Positions 26,092 through 34,293 of a stretch of 64,000 nt of DNA are shown here, piece after piece. The notes beneath the pieces were generated by a model. That model did no database searches, was not told the DNA's origin, and worked only from the letters and a program-made list of their open reading frames with translations. Source of the DNA: Kibdelosporangium philippinense (GTDB lineage Bacteria; Actinomycetota; Actinomycetes; Mycobacteriales; Pseudonocardiaceae); the NCBI RefSeq assembly GCF_021390435.2, contig NZ_JAJVCN010000003.1, positions 186,001 through 250,000 on the forward strand, read 5' to 3'. Both the position numbers and the translations under genes were made by a program. Within the stretch, counting starts at the first letter, position 1, and each line of letters begins with the position of its first letter.

Positions 26092-26649
26092 ATGGCTGAG
26101 GCCGCGGTACACCCCGCTGAACCCGAAGACATCGACCAGATCGCCCGGATCCAGGTGGAGACCTGGCGTGCCGCGTACACCTCACTTCTGCCCGAGGAAG
26201 TCCTCGCTGGCCTGGACCAGGCCGAGATCGCCGAGGTCTGGCAGGAGACCGTCAAGCAAGGCAACGCCACGGTCTACGTCGCCACCGAAGGCACGTGGAC
26301 GGTCGGTTTCTGCGCAGCCGGGCCCGCGCCGGACACGGAGATCGCGGACGTCGACGGCAAGCTGCCTGAAGACGCCGACATGGTCGGAGTGATCGCCACG
26401 TTGCTCGTCGAGCCACGGTGGGGGCGGCGCGGTCACGGCGGCCGGTTGCTCGCGACGGCGGCAAGCGGGTTGCGTGCGATCGGTTTGTCACGCGGTGTCG
26501 TATGGGTGCCGGAAAACGACGATGTTTCCATTGCGTTCTACGAGCGTGCCGGGTGGGAACGGGACGGTATGGTTCGCACTCTTGACGCGGGCGGACGGCC
26601 ATTGCGTGAGATTCGGTTGACCGGAGAACTGAACCTCCGACTGACCTGA
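26092..26649 (+). CDS. GNAT-family N-acetyltransferase
   Basis: The 185-residue protein has one GNAT domain: VHPAEPEDIDQIARIQVETWRAAYTSLLP at the start, acetyl-CoA pyrophosphate loop VEPRWGRRGHGGRLL (Q/RxxGxG/A form), then VVWVPENDDVSIAFYERAGWERDG. The acceptor is unknown. It is divergent from the YcaQ-like gene and 84 bases before a membrane protein gene in the same direction. Confidence 0.9.
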   Translation: MAEAAVHPAEPEDIDQIARIQVETWRAAYTSLLPEEVLAGLDQAEIAEVWQETVKQGNATVYVATEGTWTVGFCAAGPAPDTEIADVDGKLPEDADMVGVIATLLVEPRWGRRGHGGRLLATAASGLRAIGLSRGVVWVPENDDVSIAFYERAGWERDGMVRTLDAGGRPLREIRLTGELNLRLT

Positions 26650-26733
26650 ACCGTCCTTATGACCGAGGCCCGCCCACCGGTGGCTCCGATACCCTGACAG
26701 ACAGGGGAATCACACAGGCAAGGGGATAAGGAC

Positions 26734-27243
26734 TTGGTCATCAGCCTGCTGCTCGCGGCCGGTGTCGCGTTCAGTTCTGCGCTGATTCCCCTGGTCAGTA
26801 CGGAAGTTTTCGTCCTCGCGCTGATCGCGCAGGAGCCGAATATCCCGTGCCTCGCGCTTGGTGCGGTCGTCGCGGTCGCGCAGGTGCTCGGCAAGTTGCT
26901 GTACTACTTGGCCGCACGTGGATCGTTGCGCTTACCAACCTTTATGCACCGTAAGGACAAACCGCTCACCGAGCGTCGAATTCGTTGGCAACAACGGACA
27001 AAACGGGTGCGTGGTTGGTTGCATTGGCTGACCGAGAAGTGTCACAAGCATCCACATTGGATGACTGGGACATATGGCGTAAGCGCGGTAGTCGGTCTGC
27101 CACCGTTCATGGCGACGAGTGTGCTGGCCGGTATGGCGAAAATGCCGATGTCCACCTTTGTCGTGGCCGGATTCGCCGGCCGCTGCCTGCGGTTCACCGT
27201 GCTGGCGATGTCCCCCGCGCTGATCACCGGATGGCTGCTCTGA
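26734..27243 (+). CDS. Small VTT/DedA-like integral membrane protein
   Basis: The 169-residue protein has about four membrane segments: residues 2-25, 37-60, then a basic loop (FMHRKDKPLTERRIRWQQRTKRVRG), and two at the C-terminus from residue 110 on. GTYGVSAVVGLPPFMATSVLAGMAKMPMSTFVVAGFAGRCLRF resembles the VTT/SNARE-associated domain, but the match is partial. It starts with TTG after GGGGATAAGG. The 3' end overlaps the convergent MocR gene by 20 bases. Confidence 0.75.
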   Translation: MVISLLLAAGVAFSSALIPLVSTEVFVLALIAQEPNIPCLALGAVVAVAQVLGKLLYYLAARGSLRLPTFMHRKDKPLTERRIRWQQRTKRVRGWLHWLTEKCHKHPHWMTGTYGVSAVVGLPPFMATSVLAGMAKMPMSTFVVAGFAGRCLRFTVLAMSPALITGWLL

Positions 27244-28618
27244 TCTCGGCGAGCCGCTGAATCCCTTCGGCCAGCGCGTGTTCCGGCGCGCCACCGAACG
27301 TCAACCGGACGTACGAGCCGGACGGTTCCGCCGCAAACCAAGGCCTACCAGGGAAAACCACGACGTCACGGGCCGCTGCCGCCGCCGTGAACGCCATATC
27401 GTCGACACCGTCGGGCAATTCGGCCCAGACGTGCAAACCGCCACTGGGCTTGGCAACGCGAAAATCCGGCAGATATGAGTGCAGTGCGCTCAGCAAAGCG
27501 TCGCGACGGGACCGCAACGCGCCCTGCAACAAGCGCAAATGCCTGCGCCATACAGGCGAAGTCACGAAGTCGATCGCGGTTTCCTGCAACGGACCGGACA
27601 CGTACAAATCGTCGAATGAACGCGCTGTGCGCAACCGTTTTCCGGCGACACCGCGTGCACCGATCGCCGCGACCCGCAGACCCGGTGCGACCACTTTGGT
27701 CAGTGAACGGACGTACACGACATGTCCGTCCACATCCTCCGAGGTCAAGGTCGGTGGGGCGATTCCGTCGATGGTGAGACCGCGCGCCCAATCATCCTCG
27801 ATGAGAAACGCCCCTGCCGCACGAATGATCGCGAACACCTCGGGCCGTCTCGCCGCGGAAAGCGTGGCGCCATGCGGGTTCGCGTGCAGTGGTTGGCTGT
27901 AGAACAGTCGCGCGCCGGTTCGTTCGAACGCCGCGGCGAGCAAATCGGGTCGTACACCGTCAGCGTCCGTTGGCACCGGAACAACGCGCAACCCGGCGTC
28001 TCGCGCGGCGGCGATAGCGCCCACGTACGTCGGTGACTCAAGGAGCACGACATCACCGCGTTCGCTCAAACCACGAAACGCGGCTGACAACGCTGGCTGC
28101 GCGCCTGAACAGACCGTCATGTCGCCAGCGCGCAGTTCGCCGCCTGCCTCGCGCGCGAACCACGCACGCAACTCCTCGCGCCCCTCAAGCGGCACACGGC
28201 CCCACGACGCAGGCCTGCGAGCCGCGCGGCTCATCGCGGCGCTGAGCGCTTCGACGGGCAGAAGCCCTGGGTCGAGGTAGCCGCTGGACAGCTGCAGGAC
28301 CTCGGGCCGTGGCACCTCGATCAATCCGGCCACCAAGTCCTCACCGGGCCGTCCCGGGCCGAGGGCGACGGACTGCCAGGACAGATCCGGTTGCCGCGCA
28401 GGCGACGGATGGTCGGCGACGAAACTGCCCCGGCCTGGCCGTACCTCCACCAGACCTTCACTGGCCACGCGCTGGATGGCCTGCTGGATCGTGACCGGCG
28501 ACGCCTTGTGCTTGGCCATCAAGGACCGCACGGACGGCAGGCGATCGCCGGGCCGACCACTGCGGACGATCGATTTCAGATCCTCGATAACGCGGAGCGC
28601 TGCGTTATCCTCATTCAT
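27224..28618 (-). CDS. MocR-type (GntR/aminotransferase) transcriptional regulator
   Basis: The 464-residue fusion has a GntR winged helix (residues 1-70: PGDRLPSVRSLMAKHKASPVTIQQAIQRVASEGLVEVRPGRGSFV) followed by an inactive-type class I aminotransferase effector domain. The PLP-binding region is seen in VRSLTKVVAPGLRVA, with the lysine in SLTK. It is divergent from a DMT exporter; the two ATG codons overlap in CATG at 28616-28619. It very likely controls that exporter with PLP or an amine as effector. GATAACGC/GCGTTATC motifs span both starts. Confidence 0.92.
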   Translation of the reverse strand: MNEDNAALRVIEDLKSIVRSGRPGDRLPSVRSLMAKHKASPVTIQQAIQRVASEGLVEVRPGRGSFVADHPSPARQPDLSWQSVALGPGRPGEDLVAGLIEVPRPEVLQLSSGYLDPGLLPVEALSAAMSRAARRPASWGRVPLEGREELRAWFAREAGGELRAGDMTVCSGAQPALSAAFRGLSERGDVVLLESPTYVGAIAAARDAGLRVVPVPTDADGVRPDLLAAAFERTGARLFYSQPLHANPHGATLSAARRPEVFAIIRAAGAFLIEDDWARGLTIDGIAPPTLTSEDVDGHVVYVRSLTKVVAPGLRVAAIGARGVAGKRLRTARSFDDLYVSGPLQETAIDFVTSPVWRRHLRLLQGALRSRRDALLSALHSYLPDFRVAKPSGGLHVWAELPDGVDDMAFTAAAAARDVVVFPGRPWFAAEPSGSYVRLTFGGAPEHALAEGIQRLAEIRAAIR

Positions 28619-28640
28619 GAGAGTAGAGAGTAACGTTATC
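28586..28640. promoter_or_regulatory. Overlapping divergent promoters and GTTATC operators (MocR / exporter)
   Basis: GATAACGC (28586-28593) and GCGTTATC (28603-28610) form a perfect inverted repeat, and a third GTTATC sits at about 28634. The two divergent ATG codons share the CATG at 28616-28619. On the plus strand TATCCT lies 5 bases before the exporter ATG; on the minus strand TACTCT lies about 8 bases before the MocR ATG. Both genes therefore look leaderless, with operators inside both coding ends. Confidence 0.65.
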
Positions 28641-29519
28641 GCGCCAGCTGGGGTAACACTCGGCGCGCTGGGGGTGCTGGGATTCAGCTTCTCTCTGCCA
28701 GCCACGCGGCTGGCCGTGACCGGCGGACTCGACCCGTGGTTCGTCGCATTCGGTCGCGCGGCCGTCGCGGGCATGCTCGCGATCGCCTATCTCGCGTTCG
28801 TCCGTGCGCCGCTGCCGACCCGCGACCAAGTCCGGCGCCTGTTGATCGTCGCGCTGGGCATCGTGGTCGGATTTCCGCTGTTCACGTCCTTGGCGTTGGC
28901 CACGCAAACGTCTGCGCACGGCGCCGTGGTGATCGCCGGGTTGCCGATGTCGACAGCAGTCTGGGCCGTCGTGCGCGCCGGTGAACGGCCGCGACCTGCG
29001 TTCTGGCTGGCCAGCGGCGTGGGATTTCTCGCCGTGTTGGCATTTATCGCCACCACAGGCGGTATTTCCGGCGGTTTTGGGATCGCCGACGTCTTTTTGC
29101 TGATCGGTGTCGCGCTGTGCGGATTGGGTTACGCGGAAGGTGGCGCGCTGGCCCGTGATCTCGGCGGCGCCAGGACCGTGTGCTGGGCACTGGTCGTGTC
29201 GTTGCCGATGACCGTGCCGATTTCACTGGTCACGATGAATTTCTCCAGCGCGAGCGGCACGGCGTGGTTTGGTTTCGCCTATGTGGCAGTGATTTCCATG
29301 TTCTTGGGATTCTTCGCGTGGTACGCCGGATTGGCCCGTGGCGGGGTGGCGAAGGTCGGCCAGGTTCAGCTCGCACAGCCGGTTCTGACGCTGGTCTGGT
29401 CCGCGTTTCTGCTGGCTGAGCCGGTCGGCTGGACCACGATCATTGCCGCGATTGTGGTCCTGACCTGCGTAATCTGGACCCAGCGGAGTAGGTCGACGGA
29501 CTTGATAACGAAACGGTAA
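28617..29519 (+). CDS. EamA/DMT-family exporter under MocR control
   Basis: The 300-residue membrane protein has ten predicted helices in two EamA halves (about 10-140 and 145-290). FSFSLPATRLAVTGGLDPWFVAFGRAAVAG opens the first half and AQPVLTLVWSAFLLAEPVGWTTIIAAIVVL closes the second. The ATG at 28617 overlaps the divergent MocR start. MocR-DMT pairs are a common actinobacterial arrangement in which the exporter removes an amine or amino acid sensed by the regulator. The substrate is not shown by sequence. Confidence 0.9.
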   Translation: MRVESNVIAPAGVTLGALGVLGFSFSLPATRLAVTGGLDPWFVAFGRAAVAGMLAIAYLAFVRAPLPTRDQVRRLLIVALGIVVGFPLFTSLALATQTSAHGAVVIAGLPMSTAVWAVVRAGERPRPAFWLASGVGFLAVLAFIATTGGISGGFGIADVFLLIGVALCGLGYAEGGALARDLGGARTVCWALVVSLPMTVPISLVTMNFSSASGTAWFGFAYVAVISMFLGFFAWYAGLARGGVAKVGQVQLAQPVLTLVWSAFLLAEPVGWTTIIAAIVVLTCVIWTQRSRSTDLITKR

Positions 29520-29696
29520 CGAACAGGCCTCGTTTGAACGACCCCGGCCAACGCGTTCGTATCCCCCCATGAGCAAGGAAAAACCCCGACCCAAGCTTTC
29601 CGCCCCACAACCCCAGGCACTACCCCTTCGTGGCAGTCCCGCCGAGCTGCTTCAGCGTCCTCGCCTGGCCAAAATCCGGAACGAGGTGAGAAATCG

Positions 29697-31151
29697 ATGG
29701 CCCGATACTCAGGGCGTCACCGAATCTCCCGCCGAACCAAGATCGCGACCCTAGGACTGGGTCTCGCGTTGGCAGTCGGTGGGATCGCGGTCTGGACGAC
29801 CGCCGGTGACCCAGGGCAGGCCAGAGCAGATCTCGCGGACAAGTCCTTCTTCGTGGACATCACCACCGTTCAGCCGAACGTGGACCTGCCGGAACAGCAG
29901 AACGACGCGTCGACCGGCACATTCACGGTGGACTGCGGAAAGAACGAGAACGAGCACTTCAACCCCGACAATTTCATCGCGCAGCCCGGTGTCCGCAACG
30001 GCGCCCAGCACCTGCACGACTACGTCGGGAACCTGACCACCAACGCCGACTCGAACAACCAGAGCCTCCAGGCCGGTGGCACCACCTGCAAGAACGGTGA
30101 CAAGTCCGCGTACTTCTGGCCGGTCATCCGGATCGAAGACGAAGAAGACGTCGCCGAGAACGAGCAGCAACAGCAACAGCAACAAGGCCAGGACAACGCC
30201 GGTCAGCAGCAGGGTCAGGAAAACGCTGGCCAGCAGAAGCAGGGCCAGAACAACGACGCTGGTCAGAACAACAACCAGCAGGACAACGACAACGCTGACC
30301 AGCAGCAGCAAGATCAGCAGCAGAGCCGCAACCGCAACGGCGGCAACCAGAACGCCGACCAGGACCGCGACGGCAACCAGCGCAACAACCTGGTGCAGCA
30401 GGGCAGCCTGCGGGCGGCCCAGAACCAGGGCCGCGACAACGACCAGCAGGGCGACGGGCGCCAGGGTGACCGGAACAACCGGAACCAGAACAACGGCGAC
30501 AACAACGACCAGCGGGGTCAGAACAACAACCAGCAGAACAACAACGACCAGCAGGGCAACGAGGAAGAGGCGCCCGAGCTGGACGAACCGAACGCCGAGA
30601 ACGAGCTGGCCGGTAACGACGGCGAAATCCAGCGTCCCGCCGACGTCGACTTGCAGTTCCGCGGCAGCCCTGTCGGTGAGGTCGTCGCGATGCCGAAGTT
30701 CCTGCGCATCCTCTACGGCGACGCGAAGGTCTCGACCAACGGCACGAAGAACGCACGGGATTCTTGGACCTGCGCCGGTTTCGAGGACCGGGTCCTGATC
30801 AACAAGTACCCGATCTGCCCGAACGGCGCTCCGGTGAAGCGGATCCACGACTTCCCCAGCTGCTGGGACGGCGAGAACATCGATTCCGAGAACCACCGGG
30901 ATCACATCATCTACCCGCAGGAAAACGGGCAGTGCAAGAACGGGTTCAAGGCGGTCCCGCAGCTGCGGATCACCCTGACCTACAACATTCCCCAGGAGGT
31001 TCAGGAACAGGGCCGGTACAAAGTGGACTCCTTCCCCGAGGAGGAGCACAACCCCTTCTCCGACCACGACGACTTCGCCAACGTCATGTCCAACCAGATC
31101 ATGAACAGGCTCGTCGACTGCGTCAACGAAGGCCGGACCTGTAACGAGTAG
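29697..31151 (+). CDS. Exported DUF1996 protein with Gln/Asn-rich insertion (paralogue A)
   Basis: The 484-residue protein opens with the basic leader ARYSGRHRISRRTK and a hydrophobic segment (17-35), so it is exported or anchored. A first DUF1996 half spans about 75-146 (HFNPDNFIAQPG, QHLHDYVGN, TTCKNGDKSAYFWPV). Residues about 147-308 are a low-complexity stretch of Gln, Asn, Asp, Gly and Arg. The second DUF1996 half follows: EVVAMPKFLRILYGDAK, WTCAGFED, RIHDFPSCWDG, NHRDHIIYP. Eight cysteines lie only in the DUF1996 parts. RBS GAGGTGAG decides the start. Its paralogue follows at 31269. Function unknown. Confidence 0.88.
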   Translation: MARYSGRHRISRRTKIATLGLGLALAVGGIAVWTTAGDPGQARADLADKSFFVDITTVQPNVDLPEQQNDASTGTFTVDCGKNENEHFNPDNFIAQPGVRNGAQHLHDYVGNLTTNADSNNQSLQAGGTTCKNGDKSAYFWPVIRIEDEEDVAENEQQQQQQQGQDNAGQQQGQENAGQQKQGQNNDAGQNNNQQDNDNADQQQQDQQQSRNRNGGNQNADQDRDGNQRNNLVQQGSLRAAQNQGRDNDQQGDGRQGDRNNRNQNNGDNNDQRGQNNNQQNNNDQQGNEEEAPELDEPNAENELAGNDGEIQRPADVDLQFRGSPVGEVVAMPKFLRILYGDAKVSTNGTKNARDSWTCAGFEDRVLINKYPICPNGAPVKRIHDFPSCWDGENIDSENHRDHIIYPQENGQCKNGFKAVPQLRITLTYNIPQEVQEQGRYKVDSFPEEEHNPFSDHDDFANVMSNQIMNRLVDCVNEGRTCNE

Positions 31152-31162
31152 CAGCTTCACAG

Positions 31163-31196
31163 CCGTGAGTGCCGCATCCGCGCGGCACTCACGGCC
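31163..31196. terminator. Hairpin between the two DUF1996 genes
   Basis: A perfect 14-bp stem GCCGTGAGTGCCGC / GCGGCACTCACGGC with a 6-base loop lies 11 bases after the stop of paralogue A. No long T-run follows. The GTGAGTG/CACTCAC arms resemble the six-copy palindrome family, so it may be a shorter relative. It could attenuate read-through into paralogue B. Confidence 0.7.
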
Positions 31197-31268
31197 TTGC
31201 CGGGGTTTACCCGCCGATACAAAAACCCTTTGATAAACCGAAAAATGAAACAACGAGGTGAGTAGTCG

Positions 31269-32735
31269 ATGGCCCGCACAACTGGGCGACACCGCATCTC
31301 CCGCCGAACGAAGATCGCAACCGGAGCCTTAGGCCTCGCGATCGCAGTCGGTGGCCTAGTCGTGGTTACGACTACCGGCAATGACCCGGACGCAAGCGCG
31401 GCACTGGCCGACAAGTCGCAGTTCGTGGACATCACGAAGGTCAAGCAGAACGTCAATCCCCCCAAGCAGCAGGGGAACGCGTCGCGCGGCACCTTCACAG
31501 TGAACTGTGGCCGCAACGAGAACGGCCACTTCAACGCCGACAACTTCATCGCACAGCCCGGCATCAAGATGGGTGCCGAGCACCTGCACGACTACGTCGG
31601 AAACCTGACCGCGAACGCGGACTCGAACAACAAGAGCCTCGCCAAGAGCGGCACCACCTGTAAGAACGGTGACAAGTCCGCTTACTTCTGGCCGGTCGTC
31701 CGCATCCCGAGCGCGGACAAGGCATCGCAGAAGAACGGCACGAAGGACTCGGACGGCAACTGGCAGCGTTACCAGCAGGACCAGCAGGACGCCGCTGTCG
31801 AGAAGCGCGAACCCCGCGTGGACTGCAAGGACGTCGCCAGCGAACTGCCCGAGGAAATCCCCGACTCGGCCAACCAGGTGATCGAGAAGGAGATCGACAA
31901 CCTGGACAAGCAGAAGGAAGCTGCCGAGAAGAAGCTCGAGACGGCCAAGAACATCGACCAGGAGGTCGTCGGCCCGCTGACCGAGCAGCGCAAGCAGTCG
32001 CTTGACAAGATCACCCAGGCGCTGATGCAGCCGGGCAAGCAGCCCAAGGACTTCGGCCAGCTCGCCCCGTGTGGCATCAAGCAGCCGAACAACGGTGGCG
32101 TGACGGACAACGGCGACGAGAACAACGAGGTCAACACCGAGGGCAAGCAGGAGCACAAGCACTCGAAGCCCGGCGACAAGAACCTCGAGATCGGTATCAA
32201 CAACGGCACCATCCAGCGGCCGGTCAAGGTCGACCTGACCTTCCGTGGCAGCCCGAACGCCAAGGTCAAGGCGATGCCGAAGTTCATGCGGATCCTGACC
32301 GGTGACGCCAAGGTGTCGACCAACGGCCCGAAGAACGCCCGCAAGGTGTGGACCTGCTCCGGGTTCGAGAACAAGGTCCTGATGGACAAGTACCCGATCT
32401 GCCCGGAGGGTTCGCAGGTCATGCGGATCCACGACTTCCCGAGCTGCTGGGACGGCAAGAACATCGACTCGGCCAACCACCGTGACCACGTGATCCACCG
32501 TGAGGCCAACGGCACCTGCAAGAAGGGCTTCACCGCGATCCCCGAGCTGCGGATCAGCCTGACCTACGACATCCCGAGGGACGTCCAGCTCAAGGGTGGC
32601 TACTCGCTCGACTCCTTCACGCAGGAGAAGAACAACCCGGCGTCGGACCACAACGACTTCGCCAACGTGATGTCGGAGAAGATCATGCTGCGCCTGGTCA
32701 AGTGCATCAACTCGGGCAAGAACTGCCGCGAGTGA
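31269..32735 (+). CDS. Exported DUF1996 protein with charged coiled-coil insertion (paralogue B)
   Basis: The 488-residue paralogue of the upstream gene shares the leader RTTGRHRISRRTKIAT and both DUF1996 halves (HFNADNFIAQPG, HLHDYVGN, TTCKNGDKSAYFWPV; then KAMPKFMRILTGDAK, WTCSGFEN, RIHDFPSCWDG, NHRDHVIH). Its insertion, about residues 145-313, is unrelated to that of paralogue A: it is Lys/Glu-rich (VIEKEIDNLDKQKEAAEKK) with heptad character, plus a Cys pair (VDCKD, APCGI) not found in A. It therefore has ten cysteines. RBS GAGGTGAG. Followed by palindrome copy 4 and a T-run. Function unknown; a secreted or wall-associated role is inferred. Confidence 0.88.
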   Translation: MARTTGRHRISRRTKIATGALGLAIAVGGLVVVTTTGNDPDASAALADKSQFVDITKVKQNVNPPKQQGNASRGTFTVNCGRNENGHFNADNFIAQPGIKMGAEHLHDYVGNLTANADSNNKSLAKSGTTCKNGDKSAYFWPVVRIPSADKASQKNGTKDSDGNWQRYQQDQQDAAVEKREPRVDCKDVASELPEEIPDSANQVIEKEIDNLDKQKEAAEKKLETAKNIDQEVVGPLTEQRKQSLDKITQALMQPGKQPKDFGQLAPCGIKQPNNGGVTDNGDENNEVNTEGKQEHKHSKPGDKNLEIGINNGTIQRPVKVDLTFRGSPNAKVKAMPKFMRILTGDAKVSTNGPKNARKVWTCSGFENKVLMDKYPICPEGSQVMRIHDFPSCWDGKNIDSANHRDHVIHREANGTCKKGFTAIPELRISLTYDIPRDVQLKGGYSLDSFTQEKNNPASDHNDFANVMSEKIMLRLVKCINSGKNCRE

Positions 32736-32757
32736 ACGAGTAAGCGCTGGATATCCC

Positions 32758-32803
32758 TCGTGAGTGGTTAGTCGCGTTCTAACGCGACTAACCACTCACG
32801 AGG
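32758..32803. repeat. Palindromic element, copy 4 of 6, with T-run
   Basis: Perfect 22-base arms (CTCGTGAGTGGTTA plus GTCGCGTT) around central CT. It is followed directly by GGGTTTTTT on the plus strand, making it a convincing intrinsic terminator for the DUF1996 gene; the MauE-like gene converges from the other side 12 bases away. Confidence 0.9.
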
Positions 32804-32814
32804 GTTTTTTGCTG

Positions 32815-33285
32815 TTATGCCAGGGCGAAACGGACCGCTTCGGGCTCGTCGCGCTGCAGCGGAACCGCGAACACGGCGGTCGCCCGTTCGCCGTCACGTT
32901 CGGCGGACAGCAGCACAATCGCCACGGCAGCCATCACCGCCTGCCAAGGCAGAAAGACCGCTCCCGCCAGCACCAGCGACCTGACGATCGCCCGCATGCC
33001 GACGGGCGCGAACTTGTCGGAAAGACAGCCGCACGAGGAGTCAGGCGCGGCGACTCGTGCCCACATCAGATATCCGAACAGGCCGAGAAACCAGGCCGCG
33101 ACAGCCCACTTTCCCGCGGGTACGGGAAGGCTGATCGCCAGTCCTATCTCGACAACGCCGATGATACGAAACGCTGTCTTTGTACGGTGTTTGCCGACCA
33201 GCTTGCCGAGCGCGGATCTCTTCGAGCCGCCACGCAACTTGAAGACGGCCGCCCATAACAGCACGGCTGCAACGAGAACCTCCAT
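32815..33285 (-). CDS. MauE/DoxX-like redox-associated membrane protein
   Basis: The 156-residue protein has four membrane helices (about 1-17, 38-55, 58-77, 95-120) and a CxC motif, Cys85-Gly-Cys87 in PDSSCGCLSDKF, typical of MauE-like redox membrane proteins, which help form disulfides in exported partners. The ATG overlaps the stop of the upstream Tat-exported gene (TGATG), so the two are coupled. The next gene upstream encodes a 15-cysteine protein, a natural candidate client. Enzymatic activity is inferred from family knowledge only. Confidence 0.85.
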   Translation of the reverse strand: MEVLVAAVLLWAAVFKLRGGSKRSALGKLVGKHRTKTAFRIIGVVEIGLAISLPVPAGKWAVAAWFLGLFGYLMWARVAAPDSSCGCLSDKFAPVGMRAIVRSLVLAGAVFLPWQAVMAAVAIVLLSAERDGERATAVFAVPLQRDEPEAVRFALA

Positions 33286-33863
33286 CACGCCGCCGCAGCG
33301 TAGACGGTCGCGATGTCGACGTCGTTGGTATCCGGCCGCCACGCGCCGATCACCTGAGCGTGCTTGCCGACCTGCAGCAACGACAGGTCGCTGATCGCCG
33401 GAGTGCCGTTGTAGACAGCGGCCGTCGTACCAGCGACTACGTGCCCGACGATGCGGTGACCGTGGTGATCGAGATGCAGCACGTTCCGGTTGATCGCCAC
33501 AATGTGCGTCCGCAGGTTGACGATGTTGAGCCAGATCGAGTCCGCGGCCAGGACGCCGTCGGGCATCCTGGCGCCGCGCGCGTAGAGGCCGTCGCCGAGT
33601 TTGGCGTCGTCGAGCGTGGTGTTGCGCAGCTTCCAGATGCTGGTGCCGCTGGTGATCTGGATGCGGTGGAACGTCTTGTCCGATCCGGTGACCATCAGAA
33701 TGGTGCCCTGAATGCCGGTGATCCGTCCTTCAGCGAAGTCCGGATCGACGGCGTCCGGGTCTAGCCTCAACTGCTCGGCGAACGCCGTTTCCGGTGCCAG
33801 CGAACCAAACGCGGTCGCACCCGTGAGCACGGCGGCGGTAAGGAACTTCCTCCGTGATTCCAT
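33285..33863 (-). CDS. Tat-exported OB-fold-like (DUF5666-like) protein
   Basis: The 192-residue product opens MESRRKFLTAAVLTG, a twin-arginine signal with SRRKFLTA, followed by TAFAEQ as the likely cleavage area. The mature part is beta-rich and repeats short OB-like units: GRITGIQGTILMVTG, DGLYARGARMPDGVLAADSI, HIVGHVVAGTT, GKHAQVIGAWRPDTNDVDIATVY. This resembles DUF5666-type domains, but the match is by pattern only. ATG 33863 follows GAGGAGGT; a GTG 9 bases earlier overlaps that site and is rejected. It is the middle gene of a three-gene module. Confidence 0.8.
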   Translation of the reverse strand: MESRRKFLTAAVLTGATAFGSLAPETAFAEQLRLDPDAVDPDFAEGRITGIQGTILMVTGSDKTFHRIQITSGTSIWKLRNTTLDDAKLGDGLYARGARMPDGVLAADSIWLNIVNLRTHIVAINRNVLHLDHHGHRIVGHVVAGTTAAVYNGTPAISDLSLLQVGKHAQVIGAWRPDTNDVDIATVYAAAA

Positions 33864-33876
33864 TCTGGACACCTCC

Positions 33877-34293
33877 TCAGCTTCGAATCGTGACCGGGAT
33901 GATCCCCGCGGACAAGTTGCCGAGCCGGGTGAACGCGGCCGGCGTGAAGTCGATCAGCCGGTCGGTCGCGCATTTGCCGCTACAGCAGCGTTGTTCGCCG
34001 CACCACAAGTCGGTCTGCGGCCCGCAGTCCCGCACGGTAACGCCGATTTCGGTTGTGCCACACAGATGTTTGACGAAGAACTGATGACCACAGGTGCGGC
34101 GTAACACGTCGTTGCCACAGCGGTCAGGACGCGTGATGTCGAAGCATGCGTCCGAAGTGTTCGGCCATGCACAGTGCAGGCTAGCTGACCTGCAGGTGCC
34201 GCATGCGCCGCCACCGGCCGAATCACACGGGCCGAACGCCGGTCCACAACAGAACCAAGATGCTTCGGCCGTCGTCGGAGCCATGACTTCCAT
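33877..34293 (-). CDS. Cysteine-rich protein with RlpA-like double-psi beta-barrel end
   Basis: The 138-residue protein has 15 cysteines (FCCGP, GPC, GACGTC, LHC, DAC, DRCG, RTCG, HLCG, RDCG, LWCG, QRCCSGKC). The C-terminal part, VTVRDCGPQ... RLIDFTPAAFTRLGNLSAGIIPVTI, matches the order of an RlpA/expansin-type double-psi beta-barrel (VRINDRGP ... IDLS.AAF..L). No signal peptide is seen from the ATG at 34293, which follows AAGGGAG; upstream in-frame codons give an Arg-rich stretch, not a signal. It heads a module with the Tat protein (13 bases away) and the MauE-like gene. Function not known. Confidence 0.75.
   Translation of the reverse strand: MEVMAPTTAEASWFCCGPAFGPCDSAGGGACGTCRSASLHCAWPNTSDACFDITRPDRCGNDVLRRTCGHQFFVKHLCGTTEIGVTVRDCGPQTDLWCGEQRCCSGKCATDRLIDFTPAAFTRLGNLSAGIIPVTIRS

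Noticed and set aside
29569..29754. Short plus-strand frame upstream of the first DUF1996 gene
   Set aside because: No ribosome site, Pro-rich without pattern, and it overlaps the well-supported start at 29697.
30163..30185. CAG/CAA microsatellite repeat
   Set aside because: Codons alternate and the run is short; it is part of a longer protein-level low-complexity segment, not a DNA repeat array.
29751..31292. A 513-codon minus-strand open frame opposite the first DUF1996 gene
   Set aside because: Its long Val/Leu runs are the reverse complement of the Gln/Asn/Asp codons of the real gene; no ribosome site or homology by eye.
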